This document shows, one piece after another, positions 1-8,485 of a stretch of DNA of 64,000 nt; the stretch's first letter is position 1, and every line of letters begins with the position of its first letter. The notes under the pieces were generated by a model. The model was not told where the DNA came from. It did no database searches and saw only the letters and a program-made list of their open reading frames with translations. Both the position numbers and the translations under genes were made by a program. Origin of the DNA: Bizionia sp. M204 (GTDB lineage Bacteria > Bacteroidota > Bacteroidia > Flavobacteriales > Flavobacteriaceae). The DNA lies in NCBI RefSeq assembly GCF_023205095.1, contig NZ_CP046242.1, forward strand, positions 2,965,001 to 3,029,000, in the 5' to 3' direction.

Positions 1-19
1 TATTGGTGTTTTGCTTGGT

Positions 20-95
20 CATTCAGAGCAATAGCGATGAATCTCTTTTATTCCATATTCTATAGAGATTCTTAAGTCGTACCTCCTTCTGAATG
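20..95. repeat. Nested inverted repeat (REP-like intergenic element)
   Basis: Two nested pairs of perfect 8-bp arms are visible: CATTCAGA (20-27) with TCTGAATG (88-95), and GAATCTCT (39-46) with AGAGATTC (64-71). The whole element can fold into one long imperfect hairpin. It lies just downstream of purN. From memory, similar palindromic spacers are common between genes in Flavobacteriaceae. There is no strong T-tract on either side, so it is not a canonical terminator. Confidence 0.6.
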
Positions 96-99
96 CCAT

Positions 100-666
100 T
101 TATTTGCTTAATAGTTCCTCAATTACTTTCGGAAAATGTTCCATTTCCAATGCATGAATTTTTTCGGCTACACCTTCGGCAGTATCTGTAGGTAAAACAG
201 GACAGGTTGCTTGAAATATGAGTGCGCCCTCATCATAATGTTCGTTTACATAATGAATACTAATACCTGTTTCAATTTCTTTATTTGCAACAATAGCATG
301 ATGAACATGCATACCATACATACCTTTACCACCATAATTAGGCAAAAGTGCAGGGTGAATATTAATAACTTTATTTGGGAACGCTGCCAAGATATGCTCG
401 GGAAATTTCCAAAGAAAACCCGCTAACACAATTAAATCGGGTTGAAAGGTTTTTAGGATATTCAAAACATCATCGGACTTTAAAAACGCTTGTCTATTGA
501 ATGAAAACGCGCTAATATTTAGATTTTTAGCACGCTCCAGTACTTTGGCATGAGGATTGTTGGTCATAACATGCGTAACTTCAACATCCGCGTTGTTTAG
601 AAAAAACTTAATTAAATTTTCAGCATTAGATCCAGATCCGGACGCAAAAATTACAATACGTTTCAT
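100..666 (-). CDS. purN: Phosphoribosylglycinamide formyltransferase
   Basis: This enzyme transfers a formyl group from 10-formyl-THF to GAR, the third step of de novo purine synthesis, in the cytoplasm. The 188-aa protein has the normal family length. The N-terminal segment ASGSGSNAENL resembles the phosphate-binding loop. The catalytic set is visible: N102 and H104 in NIHPALLPN, and D145 in the HYDEG segment. I chose the ATG at 666 because it gives the canonical MKRIVIFASG start; an in-frame ATG five codons upstream adds only MTSCY. It is divergent from acpP, with a shared 184-bp intergenic region. Confidence 0.95.
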   Translation of the reverse strand: MKRIVIFASGSGSNAENLIKFFLNNADVEVTHVMTNNPHAKVLERAKNLNISAFSFNRQAFLKSDDVLNILKTFQPDLIVLAGFLWKFPEHILAAFPNKVINIHPALLPNYGGKGMYGMHVHHAIVANKEIETGISIHYVNEHYDEGALIFQATCPVLPTDTAEGVAEKIHALEMEHFPKVIEELLSK

Positions 667-811
667 ATAGCAGCTTGTCATGTCATGATTAGTTCCGCAA
701 AAAAAAGAATAAATTATAACAATTAGAAGGTAAAAAGGATTTACTTAAAGGAAATTTAGTAAATTACAACCACATTTTTGCAGTAAAGGTGTGGAATAAG
801 AATAAAATTTT

Positions 812-819
812 TATTTTTG
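812..819 (+). promoter_or_regulatory. Candidate acpP -7 promoter element
   Basis: TATTTTTG matches the Bacteroidota TAnnTTTG -7 consensus and is followed by C. It lies 31 bp ahead of the acpP ATG. No clear -33 TTG is seen at the right spacing. Confidence 0.45.
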
Positions 820-850
820 CCAACTAATTAAAACTTAAAATTAAAAGATT

Positions 851-1084
851 ATGTCAGACATTGCATCAAGAGTAAAAGCGATTATCGTAGACAAATTAGG
901 TGTTGATGAAAACGAAGTTGTAACTGAAGCTAGCTTCACGAACGATTTAGGAGCAGATTCATTAGACACTGTAGAATTAATCATGGAATTCGAAAAGGAA
1001 TTCGATATTCAAATCCCAGACGATCAAGCAGAAAACATTGCAACGGTTGGTCAAGCTATCTCTTATATAGAAACAGCAAAATAA
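851..1084 (+). CDS. acpP: Acyl carrier protein
   Basis: This small acidic protein carries growing acyl chains on 4'-phosphopantetheine during type II fatty acid synthesis. It is 77 aa, the usual length. The attachment serine is S37 in the [10 protein letters not shown] motif. It sits 13 bp upstream of fabF and is probably co-transcribed with it, the classic acpP-fabF-rnc order of many bacteria. A TAnnTTTG promoter element precedes it. Confidence 0.97.
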   Translation: MSDIASRVKAIIVDKLGVDENEVVTEASFTNDLGADSLDTVELIMEFEKEFDIQIPDDQAENIATVGQAISYIETAK

Positions 1085-1097
1085 TTCATTAGAATTT

Positions 1098-2348
1098 ATG
1101 GAATTAAAGCGAGTTGTAGTTACTGGTTTAGGAGCACTAACACCTATAGGGAATACCAAAGATGAATTTTGGGAAGCACTAGTAAGTGGAAAGAGTGGTG
1201 CTGCACCTATAACGTATTTTGATACTGAAAAGTTCAAGACAAAATTCGCTTGCGAATTAAAAAACTTTAATGCCACCGATTTTCTTGACAGAAAAGAAGC
1301 GCGAAAAATGGACCGGTTTACGCAGTATGCTATGGTAGCTTCAGATGAAGCTATTGCAGATTCTAAACTGGACCTAGACGCGGTAAACAAATTAAGAGTC
1401 GGTGTTATTTGGGGAGCAGGAATAGGTGGTTTGGAAACCTTCCAGGACGAAGTTTTAAACTTTGCTGCTGGTGATGGCACACCAAGATTTAACCCATTCT
1501 TCATTCCGAAAATGATTGCAGATATTGCACCAGGAAACATTTCCATTAAACATGGATTTATGGGGCCTAATTATACAACAGTATCTGCTTGTGCATCTTC
1601 GGCCAATGCTATGATTGATGCGCTAAACTATATTCGTTTAGGACATTGTGATGTTATAGTAACCGGTGGAAGTGAAGCTGCAGTAACTATTGCAGGTATG
1701 GGTGGTTTTAACGCCATGCATGCCTTGTCAACTAGAAATGAAAGCCCAGAAACAGCCTCAAGACCTTTTGATGCTACCAGAGATGGTTTTGTATTAGGTG
1801 AAGGTGCTGGTGCTATTGTACTAGAAGATTACGAACATGCCAAAGCGCGTGGAGCTAAAATTTATGCGGAAGTATTAGGAGGCGGTATGTCTTCAGATGC
1901 CTACCACATGACAGCGCCACATCCAGAAGGGATTGGTGTGATTGCAGTAATGAGAAATTGTTTAGAAAACGCAGGCTTAAAACCAGAAGAAGTTGATCAT
2001 ATCAACACGCATGGAACGTCAACACCTCTAGGAGATGTTGCCGAACTGAAAGCAATTTCTGAAGTGTTTGGAGCGCATGCTAAAAATATTAATATCAATT
2101 CAACAAAGTCTATGACAGGTCACCTGTTAGGAGCTGCTGGTGCTATTGAGTCTATTGCGTCTATATTAGCAATGGAACACGGTATGGTACCACCAACTAT
2201 AAATCATGAGGTTGCTGATGAAAATATTGATTCTGAATTAAATTTAACGTTAAACAAAGCACAAAAACGCGATGTTAAAGTTGCCATGAGTAATACGTTT
2301 GGTTTTGGTGGCCATAATGCATGCGTATTATTTAAAAAAATTGATTAA
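1098..2348 (+). CDS. fabF: Beta-ketoacyl-ACP synthase II
   Basis: KAS II condenses malonyl-ACP with acyl-ACP to elongate fatty acids. The 416-aa protein has the full thiolase-fold length. The catalytic triad is visible: C165 in SACASS, a histidine in NTHGTSTPLGD, and a histidine in the segment STKSMTGHLLGAAG. The C-terminal NTFGFGGHN glycine-rich motif is present. It follows acpP by 13 bp and precedes rnc by 7 bp. A terminator-like hairpin just after its stop codon falls inside the 5' end of rnc. Confidence 0.97.
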   Translation: MELKRVVVTGLGALTPIGNTKDEFWEALVSGKSGAAPITYFDTEKFKTKFACELKNFNATDFLDRKEARKMDRFTQYAMVASDEAIADSKLDLDAVNKLRVGVIWGAGIGGLETFQDEVLNFAAGDGTPRFNPFFIPKMIADIAPGNISIKHGFMGPNYTTVSACASSANAMIDALNYIRLGHCDVIVTGGSEAAVTIAGMGGFNAMHALSTRNESPETASRPFDATRDGFVLGEGAGAIVLEDYEHAKARGAKIYAEVLGGGMSSDAYHMTAPHPEGIGVIAVMRNCLENAGLKPEEVDHINTHGTSTPLGDVAELKAISEVFGAHAKNININSTKSMTGHLLGAAGAIESIASILAMEHGMVPPTINHEVADENIDSELNLTLNKAQKRDVKVAMSNTFGFGGHNACVLFKKID

Positions 2349-2355
2349 ACAACGA

Positions 2356-3096
2356 ATGAAAAACATTCGAAACATATTAAATTCCCGTTCAAAATCTGGC
2401 GGGAATTTTTTTGTATGTATCCATAATATTCTTGGCTTCAAACCCAAAAATATAGCCTATTACAAAAAAGCATTCACCCATCGCTCCATGAACATTAAGG
2501 ATGCGGAAGGTCACCCCATTAATTATGAGCGTCTAGAATTTTTAGGCGATGCTATGCTAGGGTCTGTAATTGCATCACATTTATATTCTGAAGTGCCAAG
2601 TGGCGATGAAGGCTATTTAACAAAAATGCGTTCTAAAATTGTAAGTCGCGAGCATCTTAACGAGCTTGGAAAAGACTTAAATTTAATTGATTTAGTTGAA
2701 AGTAAAATACCTAAAGGTCATTTTGGCGATAATATTTATGGCAATTTATTTGAAGCGTTAGTTGGCGCTATATTTTTAGATCGTGGGTATAAGTATTGCG
2801 AAAAGTTTATCTACAAAAAAGTTATTATCCCATATGTAGATATTTCTCAATTGGAAGGTAAAGTAATTAGCTACAAAAGCTTACTGATTGAATGGTGCCA
2901 AAAGGAGAAAAAAGTTTTCGATTATAATGTTTATGAAGATACTGGTAATGATGACATTCGCCATTTTGCCGTAAAATTATCTATTGATAATAAAGTAGTA
3001 GCAAAAGCACGAGCTACCTCCAAGAAAAAGGCAGAAGAAAAAGCCTCTAAACGCGCCTTTTTCGTTTTTCAAAATCAGATGTCCAAAGATAACTAG
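2356..3096 (+). CDS. rnc: Ribonuclease III
   Basis: RNase III cleaves double-stranded RNA in rRNA maturation and mRNA turnover. The 246-aa protein has the signature ERLEFLGDA (about 58-66) with metal-binding acidic residues E61 and D65, and a second acidic site in NLFEALVGA. A C-terminal dsRNA-binding domain ends with the KKKAEEKASKRAF helix. The ATG at 2356 is preferred: an in-frame upstream start at 2299 would overlap fabF by 50 bp and add a non-homologous tail. Codons 8-19 also encode a strong terminator-like hairpin (2379-2412), listed separately. Confidence 0.93.
   Translation: MKNIRNILNSRSKSGGNFFVCIHNILGFKPKNIAYYKKAFTHRSMNIKDAEGHPINYERLEFLGDAMLGSVIASHLYSEVPSGDEGYLTKMRSKIVSREHLNELGKDLNLIDLVESKIPKGHFGDNIYGNLFEALVGAIFLDRGYKYCEKFIYKKVIIPYVDISQLEGKVISYKSLLIEWCQKEKKVFDYNVYEDTGNDDIRHFAVKLSIDNKVVAKARATSKKKAEEKASKRAFFVFQNQMSKDN
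2379..2412 (+). terminator. Terminator-like hairpin inside the 5' end of rnc
   Basis: Arms AAATTCCCG (2379-2387) and CGGGAATTT (2400-2408) form a perfect 9-bp stem with a 12-nt loop. A run of seven T (2406-2412) follows, overlapping the stem end. This is a good intrinsic terminator shape 31 bp after the fabF stop, yet it lies within the first 20 codons of rnc. It may end part of the acpP-fabF transcripts and attenuate rnc. Confidence 0.6.
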
Positions 3097-3198
3097 CGTA
3101 TAAAGTTACGATAACGTTTGTGTAACACATTCCTGTTAAGTTTAATATAAACAACATCCAATTATAGCTATTATACACTATCTTTACAAATAGTTTTG

Positions 3199-3693
3199 AT
3201 GATTATGCTAATGCAAAAACTAGACTTAAACGATTTTTTAGATACCATAGATTATGCACTAATTGGTATTCATAGCCCTTTAGAAAGTTACCGGTTAGCC
3301 TATTTTCTAAATAAAGAATTACAACTTCTTTTATCAAGACAAAAAGCGGATTTAGACTTCGGAAACAACACACAGTACGAAATTTTTGAATGGGTAGATG
3401 CGCATAAATTTGCCACATGGCATTTAGTATCAAATAGCTGCCAAGTAGAAGTAATAACGACGGAAAATGATAATTCTCTTTTTGGTTCGCAAGATCAACG
3501 AACCACAGAAACCTATCATTTAATACCCGAATACAAAACGGTGAATTATTTTTTGAAAATTTCTGATGACGCTATTACAGAAGATCAAGTTCAGGAGCTA
3601 ACTAAAAAAATTCAATCCATTCCGAATGTTGTTGCCGCTTATAGTGTCAACCCTTCGGAACTAAAATCTAAAAACAACTTAATATTTTATTAA
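3199..3693 (+). CDS. IPExxxDY family protein
   Basis: This 164-aa protein belongs to a small Bacteroidota family of unknown function named for its IPExxxDY motif. Here the motif reads IPEYKTVNY, with N in place of D. It has no signal peptide or membrane segment and is probably cytoplasmic. Several starts are possible: a TTG at 3196, ATGs at 3199 and 3205, and an ATG at 3211 that gives MQKLDLNDF. I list the first ATG. Its stop codon overlaps the pyk start (TAATG), so the two are probably translationally coupled. Confidence 0.75.
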   Translation: MIMLMQKLDLNDFLDTIDYALIGIHSPLESYRLAYFLNKELQLLLSRQKADLDFGNNTQYEIFEWVDAHKFATWHLVSNSCQVEVITTENDNSLFGSQDQRTTETYHLIPEYKTVNYFLKISDDAITEDQVQELTKKIQSIPNVVAAYSVNPSELKSKNNLIFY

Positions 3694-5135
3694 TGTTAAA
3701 AAGAAAAAAAACAAAAATAGTAGCCACATTAGGACCAGCAACAAGCACGAAAGCCGTTTTAAAGGCCATGCTAGATGAAGGTGTAAATGTGTTTAGAATT
3801 AACTTTTCACATGCCGATTATAAAGATGTAGAAGAGCGCATTGGAATGATTCGTGAATTAAACGATGAATTTGGATACAATGCCGCGATTTTAGGTGATT
3901 TGCAAGGCCCAAAATTACGTGTTGGAACCATGAAAGGCGAGGTGATTGTAAATGAAGGAGACGAAATTATTTTTGCAACAGGAAAACGTTTTGAAGGAAC
4001 CAAAGAACGGGTTTATATGACCTATGATAAGTTTCCTCAAGATGCCAAACCAGGCGAACGGATTCTGTTAGATGACGGGAAACTTATTTTTGAAGTCGTA
4101 TCAACCGATAAAAAATCGGAAGTCAAAGCGCGCGTTATTCAAGGTGGACCATTACGCTCTAAAAAAGGCGTTAATTTACCAAACACAAATATATCGCAAC
4201 CGGCTTTAACAGAAAAGGATATTGAAGATGCTATTTTTGCCATTAAAATGGAAGTGGATTGGATGGCTTTATCCTTTGTACGTCATGCAGAAGATTTAAT
4301 GCAATTAGAAGAATTAATCAGTAAGCACAGTGACCATAAAATTCCAATTATTGCTAAAATTGAAAAGCCAGAAGCGGTAGAAAATATCGATAAAATTGTT
4401 GCCTATTGCGATGGTTTAATGGTAGCTCGTGGCGATTTAGGTGTGGAAATTCCAGCGGAAGAAGTGCCACTCATTCAAAAGCAATTGGTACTACGCGCAA
4501 AACAAGCTCGTATTCCCGTAATTATTGCAACACAAATGATGGAAACTATGATTTCCAGTTTAACACCAACACGAGCGGAAGTTAATGACGTGGCCAATTC
4601 AGTTATGGATGGTGCCGATGCCGTTATGCTTTCAGGTGAAACTTCTGTAGGGCAATATCCGGTTCAGGTAATTAGGCAAATGTCTAATATTATCAAAAGT
4701 GTGGAAGATTCCAACTTGATAAAAGTACCACAAATGCCACCTCATATTCGAACCAAACGTTTTATAACAAAATCTATTTGCTATCATGCCGCCAATATGG
4801 CAAACGAAATTGATGCAAAAGCTATTTCTACATTAACAAATAGTGGTTATACGGCTTTCCAAATTTCGGCATGGCGACCAAAAGCACATATTTTAGTATT
4901 CTCGTCTAACCGCAGGATTTTAACCCAACTGAATTTACTTTGGGGTGTAAAAGCATTTTTCTATGATAAATTTGTGAGTACAGATGAAACCATTGAAGAT
5001 GTTAATACCATAGCTTGCCAAAAAGGCTATTTGGAAGAAGGTGATATGTTGGTGAGTTTAGCAGCTATGCCAATTCAGGATAAAGGCATGGTAAATACGC
5101 TTCGAGTGACTGAAATAACAAGTTGTAATTTTTAA
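3693..5135 (+). CDS. pyk: Pyruvate kinase
   Basis: The enzyme converts phosphoenolpyruvate and ADP to pyruvate and ATP, the last step of glycolysis. The 480-aa length is normal. Visible motifs are the N-terminal TKIVATLGPA, the B-domain segment starting at DLQGPKLRVG, the active-site region IPIIAKIEKPEAV, the Mg/PEP motif MVARGDLGVEIP and the C-terminal MLSGETSVGQYP. It overlaps the IPExxxDY gene stop by one base and ends ahead of a clear intrinsic terminator. Confidence 0.97.
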   Translation: MLKRKKTKIVATLGPATSTKAVLKAMLDEGVNVFRINFSHADYKDVEERIGMIRELNDEFGYNAAILGDLQGPKLRVGTMKGEVIVNEGDEIIFATGKRFEGTKERVYMTYDKFPQDAKPGERILLDDGKLIFEVVSTDKKSEVKARVIQGGPLRSKKGVNLPNTNISQPALTEKDIEDAIFAIKMEVDWMALSFVRHAEDLMQLEELISKHSDHKIPIIAKIEKPEAVENIDKIVAYCDGLMVARGDLGVEIPAEEVPLIQKQLVLRAKQARIPVIIATQMMETMISSLTPTRAEVNDVANSVMDGADAVMLSGETSVGQYPVQVIRQMSNIIKSVEDSNLIKVPQMPPHIRTKRFITKSICYHAANMANEIDAKAISTLTNSGYTAFQISAWRPKAHILVFSSNRRILTQLNLLWGVKAFFYDKFVSTDETIEDVNTIACQKGYLEEGDMLVSLAAMPIQDKGMVNTLRVTEITSCNF

Positions 5136-5162
5136 GAATCGACCACCATTTTAATATAGGAA

Positions 5163-5198
5163 GACCTCATTAATCATAAAACTAATGAGGTTTTTTTT
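5163..5198 (+). terminator. Intrinsic terminator of pyk
   Basis: Stem arms ACCTCATTA (5164-5172) and TAATGAGGT (5183-5191) are followed by a run of eight T. It lies 28 bp after the pyk stop. The minus-strand side lacks a T-tract, so it serves pyk rather than the convergent dinB. Confidence 0.85.
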
Positions 5199-5236
5199 GA
5201 ATTCTAATTTATTAAACGCTCCCCCAAGGTGCTATT

Positions 5237-6340
5237 CTAAAAAGCAAACTGCAATTGCACACTAACCGCTTTTTTTTCTTCGGGTTTTTTGGTTTTTTTA
5301 TCGGTGTTGAGGTTGGATAATGAGATTCCTAAAAGTCGCACCGAATTTTGCATACTTTCTTGATACAATAAATCTTTGGCTGTTTCTAAAATTACGCTGG
5401 CATCACTCACAAAATACGGCAATGTTTTACTGCGTGTTTGCATGGTAAAATCGCTATATTTTATTTTTAAAGTGATGGTTTTTCCCGCCACATCACTTTT
5501 TATTAATCGTTTGGACACTTCGTCTGCAATATGTTCTAACTTTTCCAACATGAAAATTTCCGAGGATAAATTTTCACTAAAGGTCCGCTCGGCAGCTAAT
5601 GACTTTCGAATTCTATTTGGTTTAACTTCGCTGGTATGTATCCCGCGAACCACGTGGTAATAAAAACGACCAGATTTACCAAAATGTGTGTCTAGGTATT
5701 CAATGGTTTTCGACTTCAAGTCGGTGCCTGTAAAAATACCGAGCTGATACATTTTCTCGGCCGTTACTTTCCCAACACCATAAAATTTCCGAATATCTAA
5801 ACCTTCTAAAAAGGGTAAAACATCTTCAGGATTTACCGTTTTCTGGCCATTAGGTTTGTTGTAATCACTGGCAATTTTTGCAATAAATTTATTGATGGAA
5901 ATTCCGGCGGAAGCTGTTAAGCCGACTTCATTAAAAATACGCGTTCGGATTTCTTGGGCTATTAAACTCGCACTGGGATTGCCTTTTTTATTTTCGGTAA
6001 CGTCTAGATAGGCTTCATCTAAAGACAAAGGTTCTACCAAATCGGTATAATCGTAAAAAATGTTCCGAATCTGTTTAGAAATTTCACGATACCGATCAAA
6101 ACGGGTTTTAGTAAATATTAAGTCAGGGCACAAACGTCTGGCTTGCATACCGCTCATGGCACTACGAACGCCAAACTTCCGAGCTTCATAACTAGCAGCA
6201 CTAACTACACCACGATTACCAGAACCACCAACAGCCACTGGCTTCCCTTTTAATTCAGGATTATCCATTTGCTCTACAGACGCATAAAAGGCGTCCATAT
6301 CCACATGAATAATTTTTCTAATGGGAAATGTGTCTGGCAT
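5237..6340 (-). CDS. dinB: DNA polymerase IV (Y-family)
   Basis: This is a low-fidelity translesion DNA polymerase. The 367-aa protein has the catalytic motif HVDMDAFYASVEQ (D14, D16) and the second acidic pair D108/E109 in LSLDEAYLDV. A helix-hairpin-helix thumb segment surrounds KFYGVGKVTAEKM. The little-finger domain follows. The C-terminus ends in QLQFAF, a plausible beta-clamp binding peptide, preceded by a lysine-rich linker. It is convergent with pyk and divergent from the NAD(P)-binding gene, with only 41 bp between starts. No LexA-type box was recognised. Confidence 0.95.
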   Translation of the reverse strand: MPDTFPIRKIIHVDMDAFYASVEQMDNPELKGKPVAVGGSGNRGVVSAASYEARKFGVRSAMSGMQARRLCPDLIFTKTRFDRYREISKQIRNIFYDYTDLVEPLSLDEAYLDVTENKKGNPSASLIAQEIRTRIFNEVGLTASAGISINKFIAKIASDYNKPNGQKTVNPEDVLPFLEGLDIRKFYGVGKVTAEKMYQLGIFTGTDLKSKTIEYLDTHFGKSGRFYYHVVRGIHTSEVKPNRIRKSLAAERTFSENLSSEIFMLEKLEHIADEVSKRLIKSDVAGKTITLKIKYSDFTMQTRSKTLPYFVSDASVILETAKDLLYQESMQNSVRLLGISLSNLNTDKKTKKPEEKKAVSVQLQFAF

Positions 6341-6381
6341 GATGTAAATTTATAATATCTTTAGCATATAAACAGGTCATT

Positions 6382-7041
6382 ATGGGTAAAACAGCTATCA
6401 TTTTAGGTGCAACAGGATTAACTGGCGGTTTGCTATTGCAGCAACTTCTGGACGATAACAGATATGATAAAATTAAGTTGTTTTCACGATCGGCTTGTGG
6501 TATTGGTAATCCCAAAATTGAAGAGCATTTGGTGGATTTATTCGAATTAAAATCCCACCAAGAACAGTTTACAGGCAACGTGGTCTTTTGTTGTATAGGA
6601 ACCACCAAAGCCAAAACGCCTGACCAGGAAACCTATTTAAAAATTGATTATGGTATTCCTGTTTCCGCTGCTGAAATGGCTAAAGAAAATGGGATTAAAA
6701 CCTATATTGTGATTTCTGCCTTAGGTGCTGATAAAAACAGTAAGGTGTTTTACAATCGTACGAAAGGTAGAATGGAAGAGGCCGTTTTGGCACAACAAAT
6801 ATCAAATACCTACGTGCTCCAACCATCTCTAATTGGTGGGAGTCGTGATGAAAACCGTTTAGGTGAAAAACTAGCTAAAATTGCTATGACTGTGGTTAAT
6901 CCATTTTTAATAGGTTCATTGGCTAAATGCAAATCCATCCAACCAGAAACCATTGCTAAATGCATGATTTTTTTGGATAATAACAGCTATCCAGATAGTC
7001 GGATTTTGTCGGATGATATTAAACACATTGCAAATCAATAA
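6382..7041 (+). CDS. NAD(P)-binding TIP30/HTATIP2-like oxidoreductase
   Basis: This 219-aa protein has a Rossmann fold. The nucleotide-binding loop GATGLTGG is at residues 9-16, and the segment TYIVISALGADKNSK and the YNRTKGRMEEAV region contain the atypical SDR active-site lysine neighbourhood. It resembles small NAD(P)H-binding proteins related to HTATIP2 and to oxidoreductases in many Bacteroidota. The substrate is unknown. The CYTH gene follows after 30 bp in the same direction. A weak -7-like TATCTTTA lies at 6356-6363. Confidence 0.75.
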   Translation: MGKTAIILGATGLTGGLLLQQLLDDNRYDKIKLFSRSACGIGNPKIEEHLVDLFELKSHQEQFTGNVVFCCIGTTKAKTPDQETYLKIDYGIPVSAAEMAKENGIKTYIVISALGADKNSKVFYNRTKGRMEEAVLAQQISNTYVLQPSLIGGSRDENRLGEKLAKIAMTVVNPFLIGSLAKCKSIQPETIAKCMIFLDNNSYPDSRILSDDIKHIANQ

Positions 7042-7071
7042 CGCATTTTCGCTTCAGCGAAATCTTTAAAT

Positions 7072-7545
7072 ATGATTGAAATAGAACGCAAATTTTTAGT
7101 CACTTCAGAACAATTTAAAACTGAAGCCATTCGAAAAACACGGATTAAGCAAGGGTTTTTAAATACGGATAAGGCACGAACGGTTCGTGTGCGCCTCAAA
7201 GGAGAAATAGGTTTTATAACTGTTAAAGGCGCTTCTACCGATGATGGTGTTTCACGTTTTGAATGGGAACATGAGATTTCAAAAGCGGATGCTGATGCCT
7301 TATTAAAATTATGCGAAACCGGCATTATTGATAAAATACGTTATGATATAGAAGTGGGTAATCACCTATTTGAAGTCGACGAATTTTTTGGTGATAACAC
7401 GGGATTAATTGTTGCCGAGGTAGAATTATCGCATCCAACCGAAATATTCAAAAAACCGACTTGGCTTGGAGTAGAAGTGACAGGTGATGCTAAATATTAT
7501 AATTCGCAATTGAGTAAGAACCCTTTTAAAAATTGGAATTCATGA
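7072..7545 (+). CDS. CYTH domain protein (triphosphate tunnel metalloenzyme)
   Basis: This 157-aa protein opens with the EIERKFLV signature (residues 3-10) of CYTH/TTM enzymes, which hydrolyse triphosphates such as tripolyphosphate or act as class IV adenylate cyclases. Alternating charged residues along beta strands (RVRLKGE, FEVDEFFGD, IVAEVELS) fit the tunnel fold. Bacterial single-domain CYTH proteins of this length are most often tripolyphosphatases, but the substrate cannot be told from sequence alone. The stop overlaps a small ORF start by 4 bp (ATGA). Confidence 0.88.
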   Translation: MIEIERKFLVTSEQFKTEAIRKTRIKQGFLNTDKARTVRVRLKGEIGFITVKGASTDDGVSRFEWEHEISKADADALLKLCETGIIDKIRYDIEVGNHLFEVDEFFGDNTGLIVAEVELSHPTEIFKKPTWLGVEVTGDAKYYNSQLSKNPFKNWNS

Positions 7546-7616
7546 GGGATTTTGTAAGTTTCAATAGAAATATAGCTGCTTTATTAGCAGGTAAAATTGA
7601 AAATCTACAGCCTTAA
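7542..7616 (+). CDS. Possible 24-aa micro-ORF bridging two genes
   Basis: An ATG at 7542 overlaps the CYTH stop (ATGA). The frame runs 24 codons (starting MRDFVSFNRN, ending ENLQP) to a TAA at 7614-7616, whose last base is the first base of the next ATG (TAATG). The exact junctions at both ends suggest translational coupling across the 70-bp gap. The peptide has no recognised family and could equally be a chance frame that lets ribosomes travel to the EEP gene. Confidence 0.35.
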   Translation: MRDFVSFNRNIAALLAGKIENLQP

Positions 7617-8485
7617 TGAAACAATTAAAAACAGGTATTCAAGTTTTAATTATTATTGCTGTACTCATACATTTTAGGGTTAAAGATTACTTCTATGTGT
7701 CTGCCATCATCTTTTATGCATTTCCGCTTCCAATTATCATGCTATTAACTTCTTTTTCAATTATAGTTAATAAGAAATGGCGCAAAATCTCCATGTTATT
7801 TCTACTGGTTTTAAGTGTTATCTGGTATTTTAAAAGCTATGTTTCAAATCATGAAAATGCCGCTACTGAAGGTTTGGAAGTCGTTGTTTGGAATGCGGGA
7901 CATAATCAAAGTTTTGAAGAGGCTTTTCTTGAAAATAAACGGATTCCAGATGTCTTGGTTTTAATAGAATGCAATTTAAAATCCATTCAAAAAACGCAAA
8001 ATACATATCCAAATTATTACTTTCACTTATCGGAAGAAGAAATAGGGATATTCTCCAGAACGCCTCTAAAAATCATTAGTGAAGTTACTTCTGAAACCAA
8101 TTCTACCGTTTTAAAATTTGCTACAAATAACATCATTTTTTATGCAGTTGATTTAACGGCTGAAATATTTAATTCCAGAAAAGAAGAGCTTCAATTTGTA
8201 TACTCAAATATAGAATATCATAATAATTCGGTTGTTTTAGGCGATTTTAATACACCTTTAGAATCCATTTATTTTGAAGACTTTAAAAACAATTACAATC
8301 ATGCGTTTTCTGTTAAAGGAAAGGGCTTTAAAGAAACTTGGTTTTGGAATTTACCACTTTTATCACTGGATCATATTTGGGTGTCTCATAATTTGAGAAT
8401 AGGTAAAACGGATAAAATATCTACTTGGAAATCAGATCACAGTATGTTGCGAACGTTTATAAGTAGACCAACTATTCGGAAATAG
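7616..8485 (+). CDS. Membrane-anchored endonuclease/exonuclease/phosphatase family protein
   Basis: This 289-aa protein has two or three N-terminal membrane segments (roughly residues 8-24, 30-50 and 58-72) followed by a soluble EEP-fold domain. Hallmarks are VVVWNAGH, VLVLIECN (metal-binding Glu), VVLGDFNTP (catalytic Asp/Asn), LSLDHIWVS and the final KSDHSMLR (catalytic His). The fold covers DNases and phosphodiesterases acting on lipid or nucleotide substrates; the substrate here is unknown. The 3' end overlaps the convergent pbpC by 14 bp, with no terminator between them. Confidence 0.83.
   Translation: MKQLKTGIQVLIIIAVLIHFRVKDYFYVSAIIFYAFPLPIIMLLTSFSIIVNKKWRKISMLFLLVLSVIWYFKSYVSNHENAATEGLEVVVWNAGHNQSFEEAFLENKRIPDVLVLIECNLKSIQKTQNTYPNYYFHLSEEEIGIFSRTPLKIISEVTSETNSTVLKFATNNIIFYAVDLTAEIFNSRKEELQFVYSNIEYHNNSVVLGDFNTPLESIYFEDFKNNYNHAFSVKGKGFKETWFWNLPLLSLDHIWVSHNLRIGKTDKISTWKSDHSMLRTFISRPTIRK

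Noticed and set aside
211-426. 71-aa plus-strand frame
   Set aside because: It lies antisense within purN, which has clear family motifs, and shows no protein character.
977-1546. 189-aa minus-strand frame across acpP and fabF
   Set aside because: It is antisense to two well-supported genes; its composition follows the opposite strand code.
6318-6614. 98-aa minus-strand frame
   Set aside because: It overlaps the dinB 5' end and is antisense to the TIP30-like gene; no motif.
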